Shown here piece by piece: positions 1-6,520 of a DNA stretch of 6,520 bases. The notes under the pieces are model-generated. The model did not search any database. It had not been told where the DNA came from and worked only from the letters and a program-made list of their open reading frames with translations. The stretch covers positions 49,609 through 56,128 of the forward strand of contig DDAL01000012.1 of assembly GCA_002332615.1 (NCBI GenBank). The letters are read 5' to 3'. This stretch comes from Sphingobacteriaceae bacterium UBA2059. GTDB lineage: Bacteria > Bacteroidota > Bacteroidia > Sphingobacteriales > Sphingobacteriaceae. Position 1 is the stretch's first letter, and each line of letters begins with the position of its first letter. A program made the position numbers and the translations under genes.

Positions 1-1
1 A

Positions 2-166
2 TATATATGGCTTGCAGGTATAACCCTGTTAGTTTTGAGCTATCCTCAGATAACCAATAATAATATTGAACTAAGAAATCAGATAGGGGTAATGATCTTC
101 TTAATACTTACAGCTTTATATCTTTTTGTTAGATATCTTAAGAAAAGCGGTAAATTGAAGGATTAA
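2..166 (+). CDS. C-terminal end of an unidentified membrane protein (start outside window)
   Basis: An open frame enters from the left edge and runs 54 codons to a TAA at 164-166. The translation has two hydrophobic stretches, roughly residues 3-14 (WLAGITLLVLSY) and 30-45 (GVMIFLILTALYLFV). A polar segment rich in Asn and Gln separates them, and the protein ends in a short basic tail (RYLKKSGKLKD). This is the pattern of the last two helices of a polytopic inner-membrane protein with a positively charged cytoplasmic C terminus. I do not recognise the family, and the visible part lacks diagnostic motifs. It lies on the same strand as the permease downstream but 135 bp away, so it need not share its transcript. 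That it is coding is fairly likely; its function is unknown. Confidence 0.6.
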   Translation, partial: YIWLAGITLLVLSYPQITNNNIELRNQIGVMIFLILTALYLFVRYLKKSGKLKD

Positions 167-267
167 ATCTCAGAATTATTTTATTTCATTATATCCAGCT
201 AAGTGATAAAAATTTATACTTTTACTCCCTCTATTGCCTAGCCGTTATTTAAAATTATATGAAAGCT

Positions 268-285
268 GTTAAATGATTTTTTAAC
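268..285. repeat. Short perfect inverted repeat upstream of the permease gene
   Basis: GTTAAA (268-273) and TTTAAC (280-285) form a perfect 6-bp inverted repeat around a 6-nt spacer, ending 16 nt before the permease ATG. The position would suit an operator or a leader hairpin. The rest of the 167-301 gap is AT-rich and holds no RNA gene, clear terminator or full TAnnTTTG promoter that I can see. Six-base arms in AT-rich DNA arise often by chance, so any function is speculative. Confidence 0.2.
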
Positions 286-301
286 TGTTTTAGTATATAA
301 T

Positions 302-1762
302 ATGTTTCATAAAAAGTCAGTTGAGCAACTCTTGCTGGAAGCCGGGGCTAGCGGAAAAGGATCACTAAAAAGATCGCTGTCAACGTTTAACCTCGTTGCC
401 TTAGGCGTTGGTGCTATTATAGGTGCGGGGTTGTTTTCTCTCACTGGTATTGCTGCTGCAGAGAATGCAGGTCCTGCTATTACTATTTCTTTTATCCTTG
501 CTGCTGTAGCTTGTGCTTTTTCGGGCCTCTGCTACGCCGAATTTTCTTCTATGATTCCTGTTTCTGGCAGCGCTTATACTTATTCATACGCTACCATGGG
601 CGAGTTTGTGGCCTGGATAATCGGATGGGACCTGGTACTCGAATATGCTCTGGGCGCCGCGGCGGTTTCTGTAAGCTGGTCACGCTACCTTCTTGAGATA
701 CTTCACAAGTATAATATAAATTTTCCGCATCAACTTGCAGTATCCCCATGGGAAACCGTAAGACTTGGAGATGGAACAATTGTTAACGGTGGCATTATCA
801 ACTTGCCGGCTGTGCTTATAATAATGCTCCTTTCTGTTGTATTGTTAAGGGGTTCAAAAGAATCAGCTATGGTTAATAACGTATTGGTAATTATTAAAAT
901 AGGTGTAGTTATACTTTTTATTACTTTAGGGTGGAGCCACATCAATCCTGCCAATTATATCCCTTACATACCCGAGAACACAGGGAAATTTGAAAACTTT
1001 GGATGGACGGGAATATCTACAGGGGCCGCCGTGGTTTTTTTTGCATTTATAGGGTTTGACGCAGTTTCAACGGCTGCTCAGGAGGCCAAAAACCCACAAA
1101 AGGGCATGCCTGTTGGCATTCTAGGATCTTTAGCTGTTTGTACGGTTCTATACGTGTTGTTTGCCCATGTTATGACTGGCCTTGTTAATTATAAGGACTT
1201 CTTGGGCGATGCTAAACCTGCTGCAACGGCTTTTGCCAAAACAGGATATGATTTTCTTCAAAACGGACTCATCATAGCTATTCTTGCTGGCTATACATCT
1301 GTACTGCTTGTAATGTTACTTGGCCAGTCGCGTGTATTCTATACTATGTCAAAAGACGGCTTGCTGCCGCGTTTTTTTAGTGACATTCACCATAAGTTTT
1401 CCACTCCCTGGAAAACCAATTTGTTTTTCATGCTATTTATAAGTGTTTTCGCGGGCTTTGTACCAGTGGCAGACCTCGGACATATGGTAAGCATAGGTAC
1501 TCTTTTCGCGTTCTCGCTAGTATGCATAGGAATACTCATAATGCGCAAAACCCTTCCTCATGCTAAAAGGCCTTTCAAAACTCCTTTGGTTCCTTTTGTG
1601 CCTGTAGCGGGGCTACTGGTATGTCTGTATTTGATGTATTCACTACCGGTTGAAAGCTGGATACGGCTACTAATATGGATGCTCGGAGGCGTAGTTATTT
1701 ACTTCCTTTACGGCCGCAGGAACAGTAAACTTCACAATGTAAGAGACGATAGTGTTGTTTAG
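302..1762 (+). CDS. APC-superfamily amino acid permease (cationic amino acid transporter-like)
   Basis: This 486-residue inner-membrane transporter has about 12 predicted helices, the usual length and topology for APC-superfamily permeases. The N-terminal GAIIGAGLFSLTG (residues 37-49) is the family's unwound TM1 substrate-binding motif. It is followed by the conserved CYAEF (77-81) and PVSGSAYTY (86-94) segments. GFDAVSTAAQEAKNPQKGMP (251-270) is the characteristic TM6 and following loop of the CAT/YfnA-like branch. Such proteins import amino acids by proton coupling or exchange; the substrate cannot be read from the sequence. The ATG at 302 is the first ATG in the frame, whose upstream stop is at 260-262, and the MFHKKSVEQLL opening is typical of the family. 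No Shine-Dalgarno sequence is present. A MarC-family gene follows after 74 bp. The frame is intact. The family call is firm; the substrate is unknown. Confidence 0.93.
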   Translation: MFHKKSVEQLLLEAGASGKGSLKRSLSTFNLVALGVGAIIGAGLFSLTGIAAAENAGPAITISFILAAVACAFSGLCYAEFSSMIPVSGSAYTYSYATMGEFVAWIIGWDLVLEYALGAAAVSVSWSRYLLEILHKYNINFPHQLAVSPWETVRLGDGTIVNGGIINLPAVLIIMLLSVVLLRGSKESAMVNNVLVIIKIGVVILFITLGWSHINPANYIPYIPENTGKFENFGWTGISTGAAVVFFAFIGFDAVSTAAQEAKNPQKGMPVGILGSLAVCTVLYVLFAHVMTGLVNYKDFLGDAKPAATAFAKTGYDFLQNGLIIAILAGYTSVLLVMLLGQSRVFYTMSKDGLLPRFFSDIHHKFSTPWKTNLFFMLFISVFAGFVPVADLGHMVSIGTLFAFSLVCIGILIMRKTLPHAKRPFKTPLVPFVPVAGLLVCLYLMYSLPVESWIRLLIWMLGGVVIYFLYGRRNSKLHNVRDDSVV

Positions 1763-1801
1763 CAAGCGTAAATATAACAGGAATCATAATCACTGTTTTT
1801 A

Positions 1802-1809
1802 TATCTTTG
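1802..1809 (+). promoter_or_regulatory. Candidate Bacteroidota -7 promoter element for the MarC-family gene
   Basis: TATCTTTG matches the TAnnTTTG -7 consensus recognised by the primary sigma factor of Bacteroidota. It lies in the 74-bp gap after the permease stop and 27 nt before the proposed ATG at 1837, which would give a leader of roughly 20-25 nt. I find no TTTG at the expected -33 position (about 1777-1782), so the promoter is incomplete. The gene may instead, or also, be read through from the permease. Confidence 0.4.
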
Positions 1810-1836
1810 CTTTTTAACCTACTTATTCTTTTTGAT

Positions 1837-2415
1837 ATGCCTGACTATTTAAAATTTGATTACAAGCAGATACTCACTATTACGATGATTCTGTTTGCTA
1901 TCATCGACATTATAGGATCTATACCGGTAATTATCAACTTAAGAATTAAAGCGGGTCAGATTCAATCTGAAAAAGCGACTATTGTGGCTTCGATACTTAT
2001 GATAATGTTCCTCTTTGTTGGAACGGAGCTGCTTAACTTAATCGGGCTTGATGTAGCTTCCTTTGCCATAGCGGGCTCATTTGTAATATTTTTTATTGCA
2101 ATGGAGATGATACTGGGAATCAACTTATTCAGAGAGGAGCTTCCTTCTACTGTTTCCATTGTGCCACTTGCTTTTCCGCTGATAGCAGGTGCCGGCACGA
2201 TGACTACAATGTTATCTTTAAAGTCTGAGTATGATACTCAGAACATCGTTGTGGGCATACTGATTAATATGCTGTTTGTATATATCGTGCTTAAAAAAGT
2301 CGTTTTACTTGAAAAGCTCTTAGGGAATTCAGGATTAAATGTCCTGAGAAAAGCATTTGGAGTTATATTACTGGCAATTGCAATAAAGCTGTTCCGTTCA
2401 AACACAGGCTTGTGA
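1837..2415 (+). CDS. MarC-family integral membrane protein (NAAT family)
   Basis: From the ATG at 1837 this is a 192-residue protein with about six hydrophobic segments, the normal size and layout of the MarC/UPF0056 family. Landmarks are DIIGSIPVI (residues 24-32), equivalent to the family's DPIGNIP motif in TM1, VPLAFPLIAGAGTMTT (109-124), the conserved central motif, and a C-terminal RKAFGVILLAIAIKLF helix (171-186). The family is catalogued as NAAT transporters because one archaeal member was reported to move neutral amino acids. The bacterial members have no settled function, and the old link to multiple antibiotic resistance was not upheld. The frame can be extended ten codons to a TTG at 1807, but that TTG is the tail of a -7 promoter element and no Shine-Dalgarno precedes it, so I prefer the ATG. 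The neighbouring permease suggests, but does not prove, an amino acid-related role. Confidence 0.88.
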   Translation: MPDYLKFDYKQILTITMILFAIIDIIGSIPVIINLRIKAGQIQSEKATIVASILMIMFLFVGTELLNLIGLDVASFAIAGSFVIFFIAMEMILGINLFREELPSTVSIVPLAFPLIAGAGTMTTMLSLKSEYDTQNIVVGILINMLFVYIVLKKVVLLEKLLGNSGLNVLRKAFGVILLAIAIKLFRSNTGL

Positions 2416-2425
2416 AAGGATATAG

Positions 2426-3598
2426 TCAGAGTTTGATTAAACGGGCAACATACATAGTGTCAGCTTTTCTTGTATAACCTTCAAGTATATTCTGGTCTTC
2501 CAGCTTGAGGCCCAGGTGCTCAGTGAAAAACCGAGTATTTTCTTCATTTTCCTTTTCAAACACTGAACACGTTATGTAAACAAGGGGCTTGCCGGGCTTT
2601 AAAAGACGTACGACGTTTTGTGCAATAGTGCGTTGAAGTGATTGGAACGTTTGGATTTGACTTTCCTGGAATTGGCTTATCAGCTCCGGACTTCTGCCCC
2701 AGGTGCCTGAACCTGTACAGGGAGCATCTAAAATAATTCCATCGAAAGTTTTCTTACCTAGACTGTCAGGTAATTGTTTAGTAAGATCCAAAACATGCTT
2801 TGAGTAATTGGTATAACCAGCACTTCTTAGTCGTTTATCAAGATTAAAAAGGCTTTTTTCACGGCTATCGCTCACCACTAAATCAATGTCAGATTGTTCA
2901 TCGAGCAGTAAAAGCGATTTTCCTCCAGAAGCAGCACAGCAATCCCACCAGGAGTCGCCTTGAACAGGCTTGAAGTACTTGCCGGTTTCTTGCGAAGACA
3001 CATCCTGGACGCGGTAGGCATCTTCCCGGCCTTTTAAAATAGAATCTAGCTTCGTACTGTTAGGCATTCCTGCTACTGTAGAATCAATATCATAAAAATC
3101 GATATTATTGTCCTTCAGCATTTGCTTAATATACAACTCCCTGCCTTTTCTTATATGAATAAAAAGATCAGGTTGAATAAATACAGACTGGAAAAAGCTT
3201 TCTGGTTCAATACGCGCAGATAAATATGCTGAAAAGGGAAAAACGTGCTTAAGATCAAACTCTGGATAGAGCACTCTAAGTCTTTGAAACTTATATACCA
3301 AAGGTTCGCTTACATGGATGGCGAGAGCTGGCCTGAAATATTCCAAAAAACCGCTTGGTTTAGAGCTGCAAAGATACTCTGCAATAAATAATCGCTCTTT
3401 AGACGGCAGATCGATACAAGCCTTACCGAGTCTGAAAAACGTATAAAGCAAATGGGTAGCGGTCCTACGGTCACCAGAACCCATTTGCTTATTAGCTTTA
3501 AAATAGCTTGCTAAAAAGATAGATAAGGAACCTTTAGACTCATATGCTTTCAGAATACGTAAAAACGTATGTAACTGAATATCAAACTTATTCCTCAT
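2426..3598 (-). CDS. RsmB/NOP-family SAM-dependent RNA (cytosine-5) methyltransferase
   Basis: This 390-residue cytoplasmic enzyme probably transfers a methyl group from SAM to C5 of a cytosine in rRNA or tRNA. Residues 1 to about 110 look like the helical NusB-like domain of RsmB proteins (note SGDRRTATHLLYTFFRLG near 41-58). The C-terminal half is a Rossmann methyltransferase. VQDVSSQ (197-203) precedes SAM-binding motif I DCCAASGGKS (219-228), in which the usual Pro of AAPGGK is Ser224. Motif IV is DAPCTGSGTW (291-300) with Cys294, and motif VI YITCS (341-345) carries the expected nucleophile Cys344. Both family cysteines are thus present and the enzyme should be active. No PUA domain is evident. 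The ATG lies 11 bp after the guaA stop, implying co-transcription. Target nucleotide and orthology to E. coli RsmB cannot be settled here, so no gene symbol is given. Confidence 0.9.
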   Translation of the reverse strand: MRNKFDIQLHTFLRILKAYESKGSLSIFLASYFKANKQMGSGDRRTATHLLYTFFRLGKACIDLPSKERLFIAEYLCSSKPSGFLEYFRPALAIHVSEPLVYKFQRLRVLYPEFDLKHVFPFSAYLSARIEPESFFQSVFIQPDLFIHIRKGRELYIKQMLKDNNIDFYDIDSTVAGMPNSTKLDSILKGREDAYRVQDVSSQETGKYFKPVQGDSWWDCCAASGGKSLLLLDEQSDIDLVVSDSREKSLFNLDKRLRSAGYTNYSKHVLDLTKQLPDSLGKKTFDGIILDAPCTGSGTWGRSPELISQFQESQIQTFQSLQRTIAQNVVRLLKPGKPLVYITCSVFEKENEENTRFFTEHLGLKLEDQNILEGYTRKADTMYVARLIKL

Positions 3599-3609
3599 CT
3601 CGATTTACT

Positions 3610-5139
3610 TTATTCCCACTCAATTGTAGCCGGGGGTTTAGAACTAATGTCATAGACAACCCTGTTGATTCCTTTTACCCTATTGATTATTTCGTTTGAT
3701 ATCTTTCCAAGCAAATCATAAGGCAGATGGCTCCAGTCTGCAGTCATGCCATCCAGAGAGATCACTGCCCTAAGGCAGATAACATTTTCATAAGTGCGTT
3801 CATCACCCATTACTCCCACCGATTGTATAGGCAAATAAATGGCTCCGGCCTGCCATACTTTATCATACCAGCCGGATGCTTTTAAGTGATCGATGTAGAT
3901 ATGATCTGCTTCCTGCAGGATTGCTACTTTTTCGGGGGTGATATCTCCTAATATCCTGATTGCAAGACCAGGTCCCGGGAAGGGGTGACGTCCAATAATA
4001 TTATGCTCTATGCCCAGCACTTTACCAACCCGCCTCACCTCATCCTTGAACAAGCTGTTTAATGGCTCAACCAGACTAAGTTTCATATAATCTGGTAAGC
4101 CGCCCACATTGTGATGTGATTTAATAGTAGCTGACGGTCCCTTTACAGAAACAGACTCTATCACGTCCGGATAAATTGTACCCTGACCCAACCACTTTAC
4201 GTCCTTTATTTCATGAGCTGCCTCATCAAATACTTCTATAAAAGCACCGCCAATGATTTTCCTTTTACGCTCCGGATCACTTACTCCTTTGAGTTGAGAT
4301 AGAAACTTGTCTTTAGCGTCGATTCCTCTCACATTAAGGCCCATGTGCTTGTAGGACTCAAGTACCTGTTCAAACTCTCCTTTACGTAATAAGCCATTGT
4401 CAACGAAAATGCAGTGAAGATTAGAGCCTATAGCCCGGTCGAGAAGCACGGCAGCCACAGAAGAATCCACCCCACCCGATAAGGCAAGTACAACTTTATC
4501 ATTACCCAGCTTTTCTTTCAGTGTTTGAATGGTACTTTCTACAAACGAAACAGGAGTCCAGTCCTTTGAGCACCCACAGATGTCGACTAAGAAGTTTTCA
4601 AGTAATTGTTTGCCATCAAGGCTATGAGTTACTTCCGGATGAAACTGGATACCATAGGTGTTAGTTCCTTTTATATTGAATGCAGCAACGCTTACGTTGT
4701 CTGTACTTGCTATTACTTCAAATTCCTCGGGTATTTGGGCTATGGTATCTCCATGAGACATCCATACCTGGGAATTTAAAGGAATATTCTTAAGTAATAC
4801 GGAGTCCTCTTTGATGTAGTTAAGGTTTGCTCTCCCATATTCCCTGGTCGTAGACGGAGACACCTCTCCGCCAATGCAATGCGCAAGATACTGAGCGCCA
4901 TAGCACACGGCAAGCAAAGGATACTTTTCGGAAATGCTCATGTAATCGATCTGAGGCGCATCTTTACTTCTTACGGAATAAGGGCTTCCGGAGAAAATTA
5001 CACCTTTTACAGTCGAATCAAAATCAGGGTAGTGATTATAAGGATAAATTTCGCAATAGACATTCAATTCTCTTACTCTCCGCGCGATAAGCTGTGTGTA
5101 TTGAGAACCAAAGTCAAGAATGATGATTTTTTCTTGCAT
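3610..5139 (-). CDS. guaA: GMP synthase (glutamine-hydrolysing)
   Basis: GuaA converts XMP, ATP and glutamine to GMP in the cytoplasm, the last step of de novo guanine nucleotide synthesis. From the ATG at 5139 it is 509 residues, close to the usual bacterial length. The class I glutamine amidotransferase domain comes first: DFGSQYTQLIARR (9-21), the nucleophile Cys79 in AVCYGAQ (77-83), and His167/Glu169 in GIQFHPEV. The ATP pyrophosphatase domain follows with the PP-loop LSGGVDSS (220-227). The dimerisation domain has GRHPFPGPGLAIRILG (383-398) and the classic C terminus ending ATIEWE. All catalytic residues are intact. An in-frame TTG two codons earlier (5145) belongs to a promoter element, and MQEK is the start I would expect for Bacteroidota GuaA. 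The gene lies 44 bp after the M16 gene and 11 bp before the methyltransferase gene. Confidence 0.97.
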   Translation of the reverse strand: MQEKIIILDFGSQYTQLIARRVRELNVYCEIYPYNHYPDFDSTVKGVIFSGSPYSVRSKDAPQIDYMSISEKYPLLAVCYGAQYLAHCIGGEVSPSTTREYGRANLNYIKEDSVLLKNIPLNSQVWMSHGDTIAQIPEEFEVIASTDNVSVAAFNIKGTNTYGIQFHPEVTHSLDGKQLLENFLVDICGCSKDWTPVSFVESTIQTLKEKLGNDKVVLALSGGVDSSVAAVLLDRAIGSNLHCIFVDNGLLRKGEFEQVLESYKHMGLNVRGIDAKDKFLSQLKGVSDPERKRKIIGGAFIEVFDEAAHEIKDVKWLGQGTIYPDVIESVSVKGPSATIKSHHNVGGLPDYMKLSLVEPLNSLFKDEVRRVGKVLGIEHNIIGRHPFPGPGLAIRILGDITPEKVAILQEADHIYIDHLKASGWYDKVWQAGAIYLPIQSVGVMGDERTYENVICLRAVISLDGMTADWSHLPYDLLGKISNEIINRVKGINRVVYDISSKPPATIEWE

Positions 5140-5142
5140 GGG

Positions 5143-5174
5143 CAAAGATAGTTATTATGAATGAATCTTTTAAA
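5143..5174 (-). promoter_or_regulatory. Candidate Bacteroidota promoter for guaA
   Basis: On the minus strand, TATCTTTG (5150-5143) matches the -7 consensus TAnnTTTG. TTTA (5174-5171), one base off the -33 TTTG box, lies 20 bp upstream, which is the preferred spacing. The element fits in the 44-bp gap after the M16 stop codon. Its last base is only 3 nt before the guaA ATG, so transcription would begin at or almost at that ATG and give a leaderless or near-leaderless mRNA. No riboswitch would fit in such a leader. Start-site mapping is needed to prove use. Confidence 0.5.
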
Positions 5175-5183
5175 TGGGCAGGA

Positions 5184-6458
5184 TTACTGTTTTCCTACAA
5201 TCACTTTGTTTAATAAAGAGTAATCCAAATACTTAATAGCAAGGGCCTGAAGCTCATCAGAAGTCATTTGCCTTACTCGAAGGATATATTGGTCGTAAAA
5301 ACTGTAATCCAGTCCCGCAAACAGAAGACTCTTCAGTTTATCAGCATGAGAGAAGGCGTTTTCAAGGCTTCCAAGCATAGAGCCAAGCATAAAGTTTTTC
5401 ACAAGGTTAAGCTCTTCAATGCTCACAGGTTCAGCTCTCAACCTGTTTATTTCTTTTTCAATTTCAAGGAGCGTATCTCCACATACTTCCGCTTTAACTT
5501 CTGAAGCTATAAACATATAACCTGAATGCCTGAGGGAAACAAGAGCGGAACCAATGCCATAGGTATATCCCTTGTCTTCACGGATATTAGCCATCAACCG
5601 GGAACCAAAATAGCCCCCAAGTACAGTGTTCAAAACCTGTAAGCCGGAGTAATCCACATGATCTTTTTTAATTGCCAGGCCTCCGATCCTTATAGCAGAT
5701 TGCAATGAATCAGGCACATCCACAAAAATGTCTTTTACGGTACACTCATTAATGGTATACGTGGCCGGCCGAGGTTTTACACCTACGTTCCATTTCTCGC
5801 CGAAGTAATTGTTGATTAGAAGAACCACCTCATCGTCAACCTTACCTGATGCTATAATCCTGCAGTTTGATGCCTGATACGCAGATCGGAAATAGGCTAA
5901 AAGCTCATCTTGTGATATGTGGTCATAATCTTCCGGGCTTGATCTATAGCCATAAACAGAGTCATTAAACAGGCTATGTTGAAACTCTCTACGGGCGACA
6001 AACTCGTTTCTTTCCATGTGAACAAGCAGCTTTTGCTGCTGATTTTTTGCGAAGATCTTAAGTTCCTGATCGGGAAAGGAAGCGTTTGTCAGCACCTCAT
6101 GAACTATAGGAAATATATATTTCAAGTGCTTGGTCAAGGAGTATAATACCAATGAAGAATAGTCATAGTTAAACTCAGTATCGAGAAAAGCCCCATAAAA
6201 GTCTATCTTTTCTGCAATTTCATGAGCAGTCATACCGGACGTTCCCTCAAGCAACATAGAACAGGTAGCAAACGCTTGTAACGGATGTCGCCGATCCCAG
6301 GCCGTATTGTCAAATATCCATTCAATTTTAACCAGCTTCTGCTCTCCGGCGTTGATTGTATACAGCTCAACATTGTTATCAAGCCTGATAGTATGAGCCC
6401 TAATAATGTCAATCGACTCAACCTGTTTGAAAGCAGGCGCTAAATTGCGTTGTATCAT
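5184..6458 (-). CDS. M16-family peptidase homologue lacking the zinc-binding HxxEH motif
   Basis: This 424-residue protein has the two-repeat M16B architecture and the typical single-domain-pair length. In active M16 enzymes the inverted zinc motif HxxEH precedes the MLFxGT segment. Here MLLEGT (68-73) is preceded by FATCS (63-67), so both histidines and the catalytic glutamate are replaced (Phe63, Cys66, Ser67). The C-terminal half keeps GGYFGSRLMANIRE (281-294) and KGYTYGIGS (296-304), which includes the Arg/Tyr substrate-binding signature of the non-catalytic subunit. Family knowledge therefore suggests it pairs with an HxxEH-bearing M16 subunit in a heterodimer. No signal peptide is visible at the N terminus (MIQRNLAPAFKQV), which suggests a cytoplasmic location. 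Its ATG directly abuts the TAG of the upstream gene, so the two are very likely co-translated from one mRNA. The family is certain; lack of activity is inferred from the motif. Confidence 0.92.
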   Translation of the reverse strand: MIQRNLAPAFKQVESIDIIRAHTIRLDNNVELYTINAGEQKLVKIEWIFDNTAWDRRHPLQAFATCSMLLEGTSGMTAHEIAEKIDFYGAFLDTEFNYDYSSLVLYSLTKHLKYIFPIVHEVLTNASFPDQELKIFAKNQQQKLLVHMERNEFVARREFQHSLFNDSVYGYRSSPEDYDHISQDELLAYFRSAYQASNCRIIASGKVDDEVVLLINNYFGEKWNVGVKPRPATYTINECTVKDIFVDVPDSLQSAIRIGGLAIKKDHVDYSGLQVLNTVLGGYFGSRLMANIREDKGYTYGIGSALVSLRHSGYMFIASEVKAEVCGDTLLEIEKEINRLRAEPVSIEELNLVKNFMLGSMLGSLENAFSHADKLKSLLFAGLDYSFYDQYILRVRQMTSDELQALAIKYLDYSLLNKVIVGKQ

Positions 6459-6520
6459 CTATTGTTGAGATATATAAGAGTTGAAGAATTGGTTGATATA
6501 AGGTAAGTACCAGCGAAGGA
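6459..6520 (-). CDS. C-terminal end of a gene upstream of the M16 homologue (rest outside window)
   Basis: On the minus strand a frame enters from the right edge and encodes LRWYLPYINQFFNSYISQQ before a TAG at 6461-6459, immediately followed by the M16 ATG with no spacer. Zero spacing on the same strand is typical of translationally coupled genes. The expected neighbour is the catalytic M16 subunit with an intact HxxEH motif, but these 19 residues contain nothing diagnostic. They could equally be the tail of an unrelated protein. A 19-codon open frame is weak evidence alone; the abutting stop and start raise its likelihood. Confidence 0.4.
   Translation of the reverse strand, partial: LRWYLPYINQFFNSYISQQ

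Noticed and set aside
217..224. TACTTTTA as a possible -7 element for the permease
   Set aside because: It is one base off TAnnTTTG and has no TTTG-like box 19-21 bp upstream.
296..301. TATAAT, a perfect E. coli-type -10 box, directly before the permease ATG
   Set aside because: It would place the transcription start inside the gene, it has no -35 partner at 17 bp, and the DNA is AT-rich. TATGTTTC overlapping the ATG (301-308) is likewise in the wrong place.
1776..1797. AACAG...CTGTT inverted repeat followed by T residues, as a terminator after the permease gene
   Set aside because: A 5-bp AT-rich stem with a 12-nt loop is too weak to call.
3369..3376. A third TATCTTTG on the minus strand, inside the methyltransferase gene
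   Set aside because: It has no TTTG box at the right distance and no gene start downstream; an internal match is probably chance. TAAGTTTG at 3590-3583, within the first codons of the same gene, is also misplaced.
3555..3570. ATACGT-AAAA-ACGTAT hairpin within codons 10-15 of the methyltransferase gene
   Set aside because: A perfect 6-bp stem at one fixed loop length is expected about 1.6 times by chance in 6.5 kb (6520/4096).
4855..4870. CGGAGA-CACC-TCTCCG hairpin inside guaA
   Set aside because: It is mid-gene in well-conserved coding sequence and matches chance expectation as above.
4879..5151. A 90-codon open frame on the plus strand, antisense to the start of guaA
   Set aside because: The opposite strand encodes the highly conserved glutaminase domain of GuaA, and the antisense translation shows no recognisable domain. 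Other short frames opposite or overlapping the permease, MarC and M16 genes were rejected for the same reason.
1..6520. Search for mobile elements, CRISPR repeats, tRNA/rRNA genes, toxin-antitoxin or defence genes, or an undescribed multi-gene system
   Set aside because: No transposase or integrase motifs, spaced direct repeats, tRNA-like folds or small paired genes were seen. Nearly all of the window is accounted for by intact conserved genes with short gaps.

Overview
The window looks like chromosomal DNA of a member of the Bacteroidota. It is AT-rich by eye. None of the complete genes has a convincing Shine-Dalgarno sequence. Two genes are preceded by the phylum-type -7 promoter element TAnnTTTG, both times as TATCTTTG. 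The proteins also fit: a paired M16 peptidase subunit, a GuaA beginning MQEK, and an RsmB/NOP-type methyltransferase. I would not go below phylum, although the M16 protein resembles those of Sphingobacteriales/Cytophagales.

Plus strand, left half: the C-terminal end of an unidentified membrane protein (2-166), a 135-bp AT-rich gap, a 12-helix amino acid permease of the APC superfamily (302-1762), a 74-bp gap with a candidate promoter, and a six-helix MarC-family membrane protein (1837-2415). Minus strand, right half, read from high to low coordinates: the last 19 codons of an unidentified gene (6459-6520), a zinc-site-less M16 peptidase homologue (5184-6458), guaA (3610-5139), and an RsmB/NOP-type RNA methyltransferase (2426-3598). 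The two blocks converge with only 10 bp between their stop codons.

The minus-strand genes are tightly packed (gaps of 0, 44 and 11 bp) and could be one transcription unit, with a probable extra promoter just before guaA. Their products are housekeeping: a peptidase subunit, the last step of GMP synthesis, and RNA cytosine methylation. The plus-strand genes are membrane transport functions. No shared pathway is visible.

I see no mobile element, CRISPR array, RNA gene or defence system, and no novel multi-gene system. The most useful points concern gene starts. For both the MarC-family gene and guaA, the longest open frame begins at a TTG that is part of the TATCTTTG promoter element. The true starts are therefore probably the downstream ATGs, and the guaA transcript may be leaderless or nearly so.
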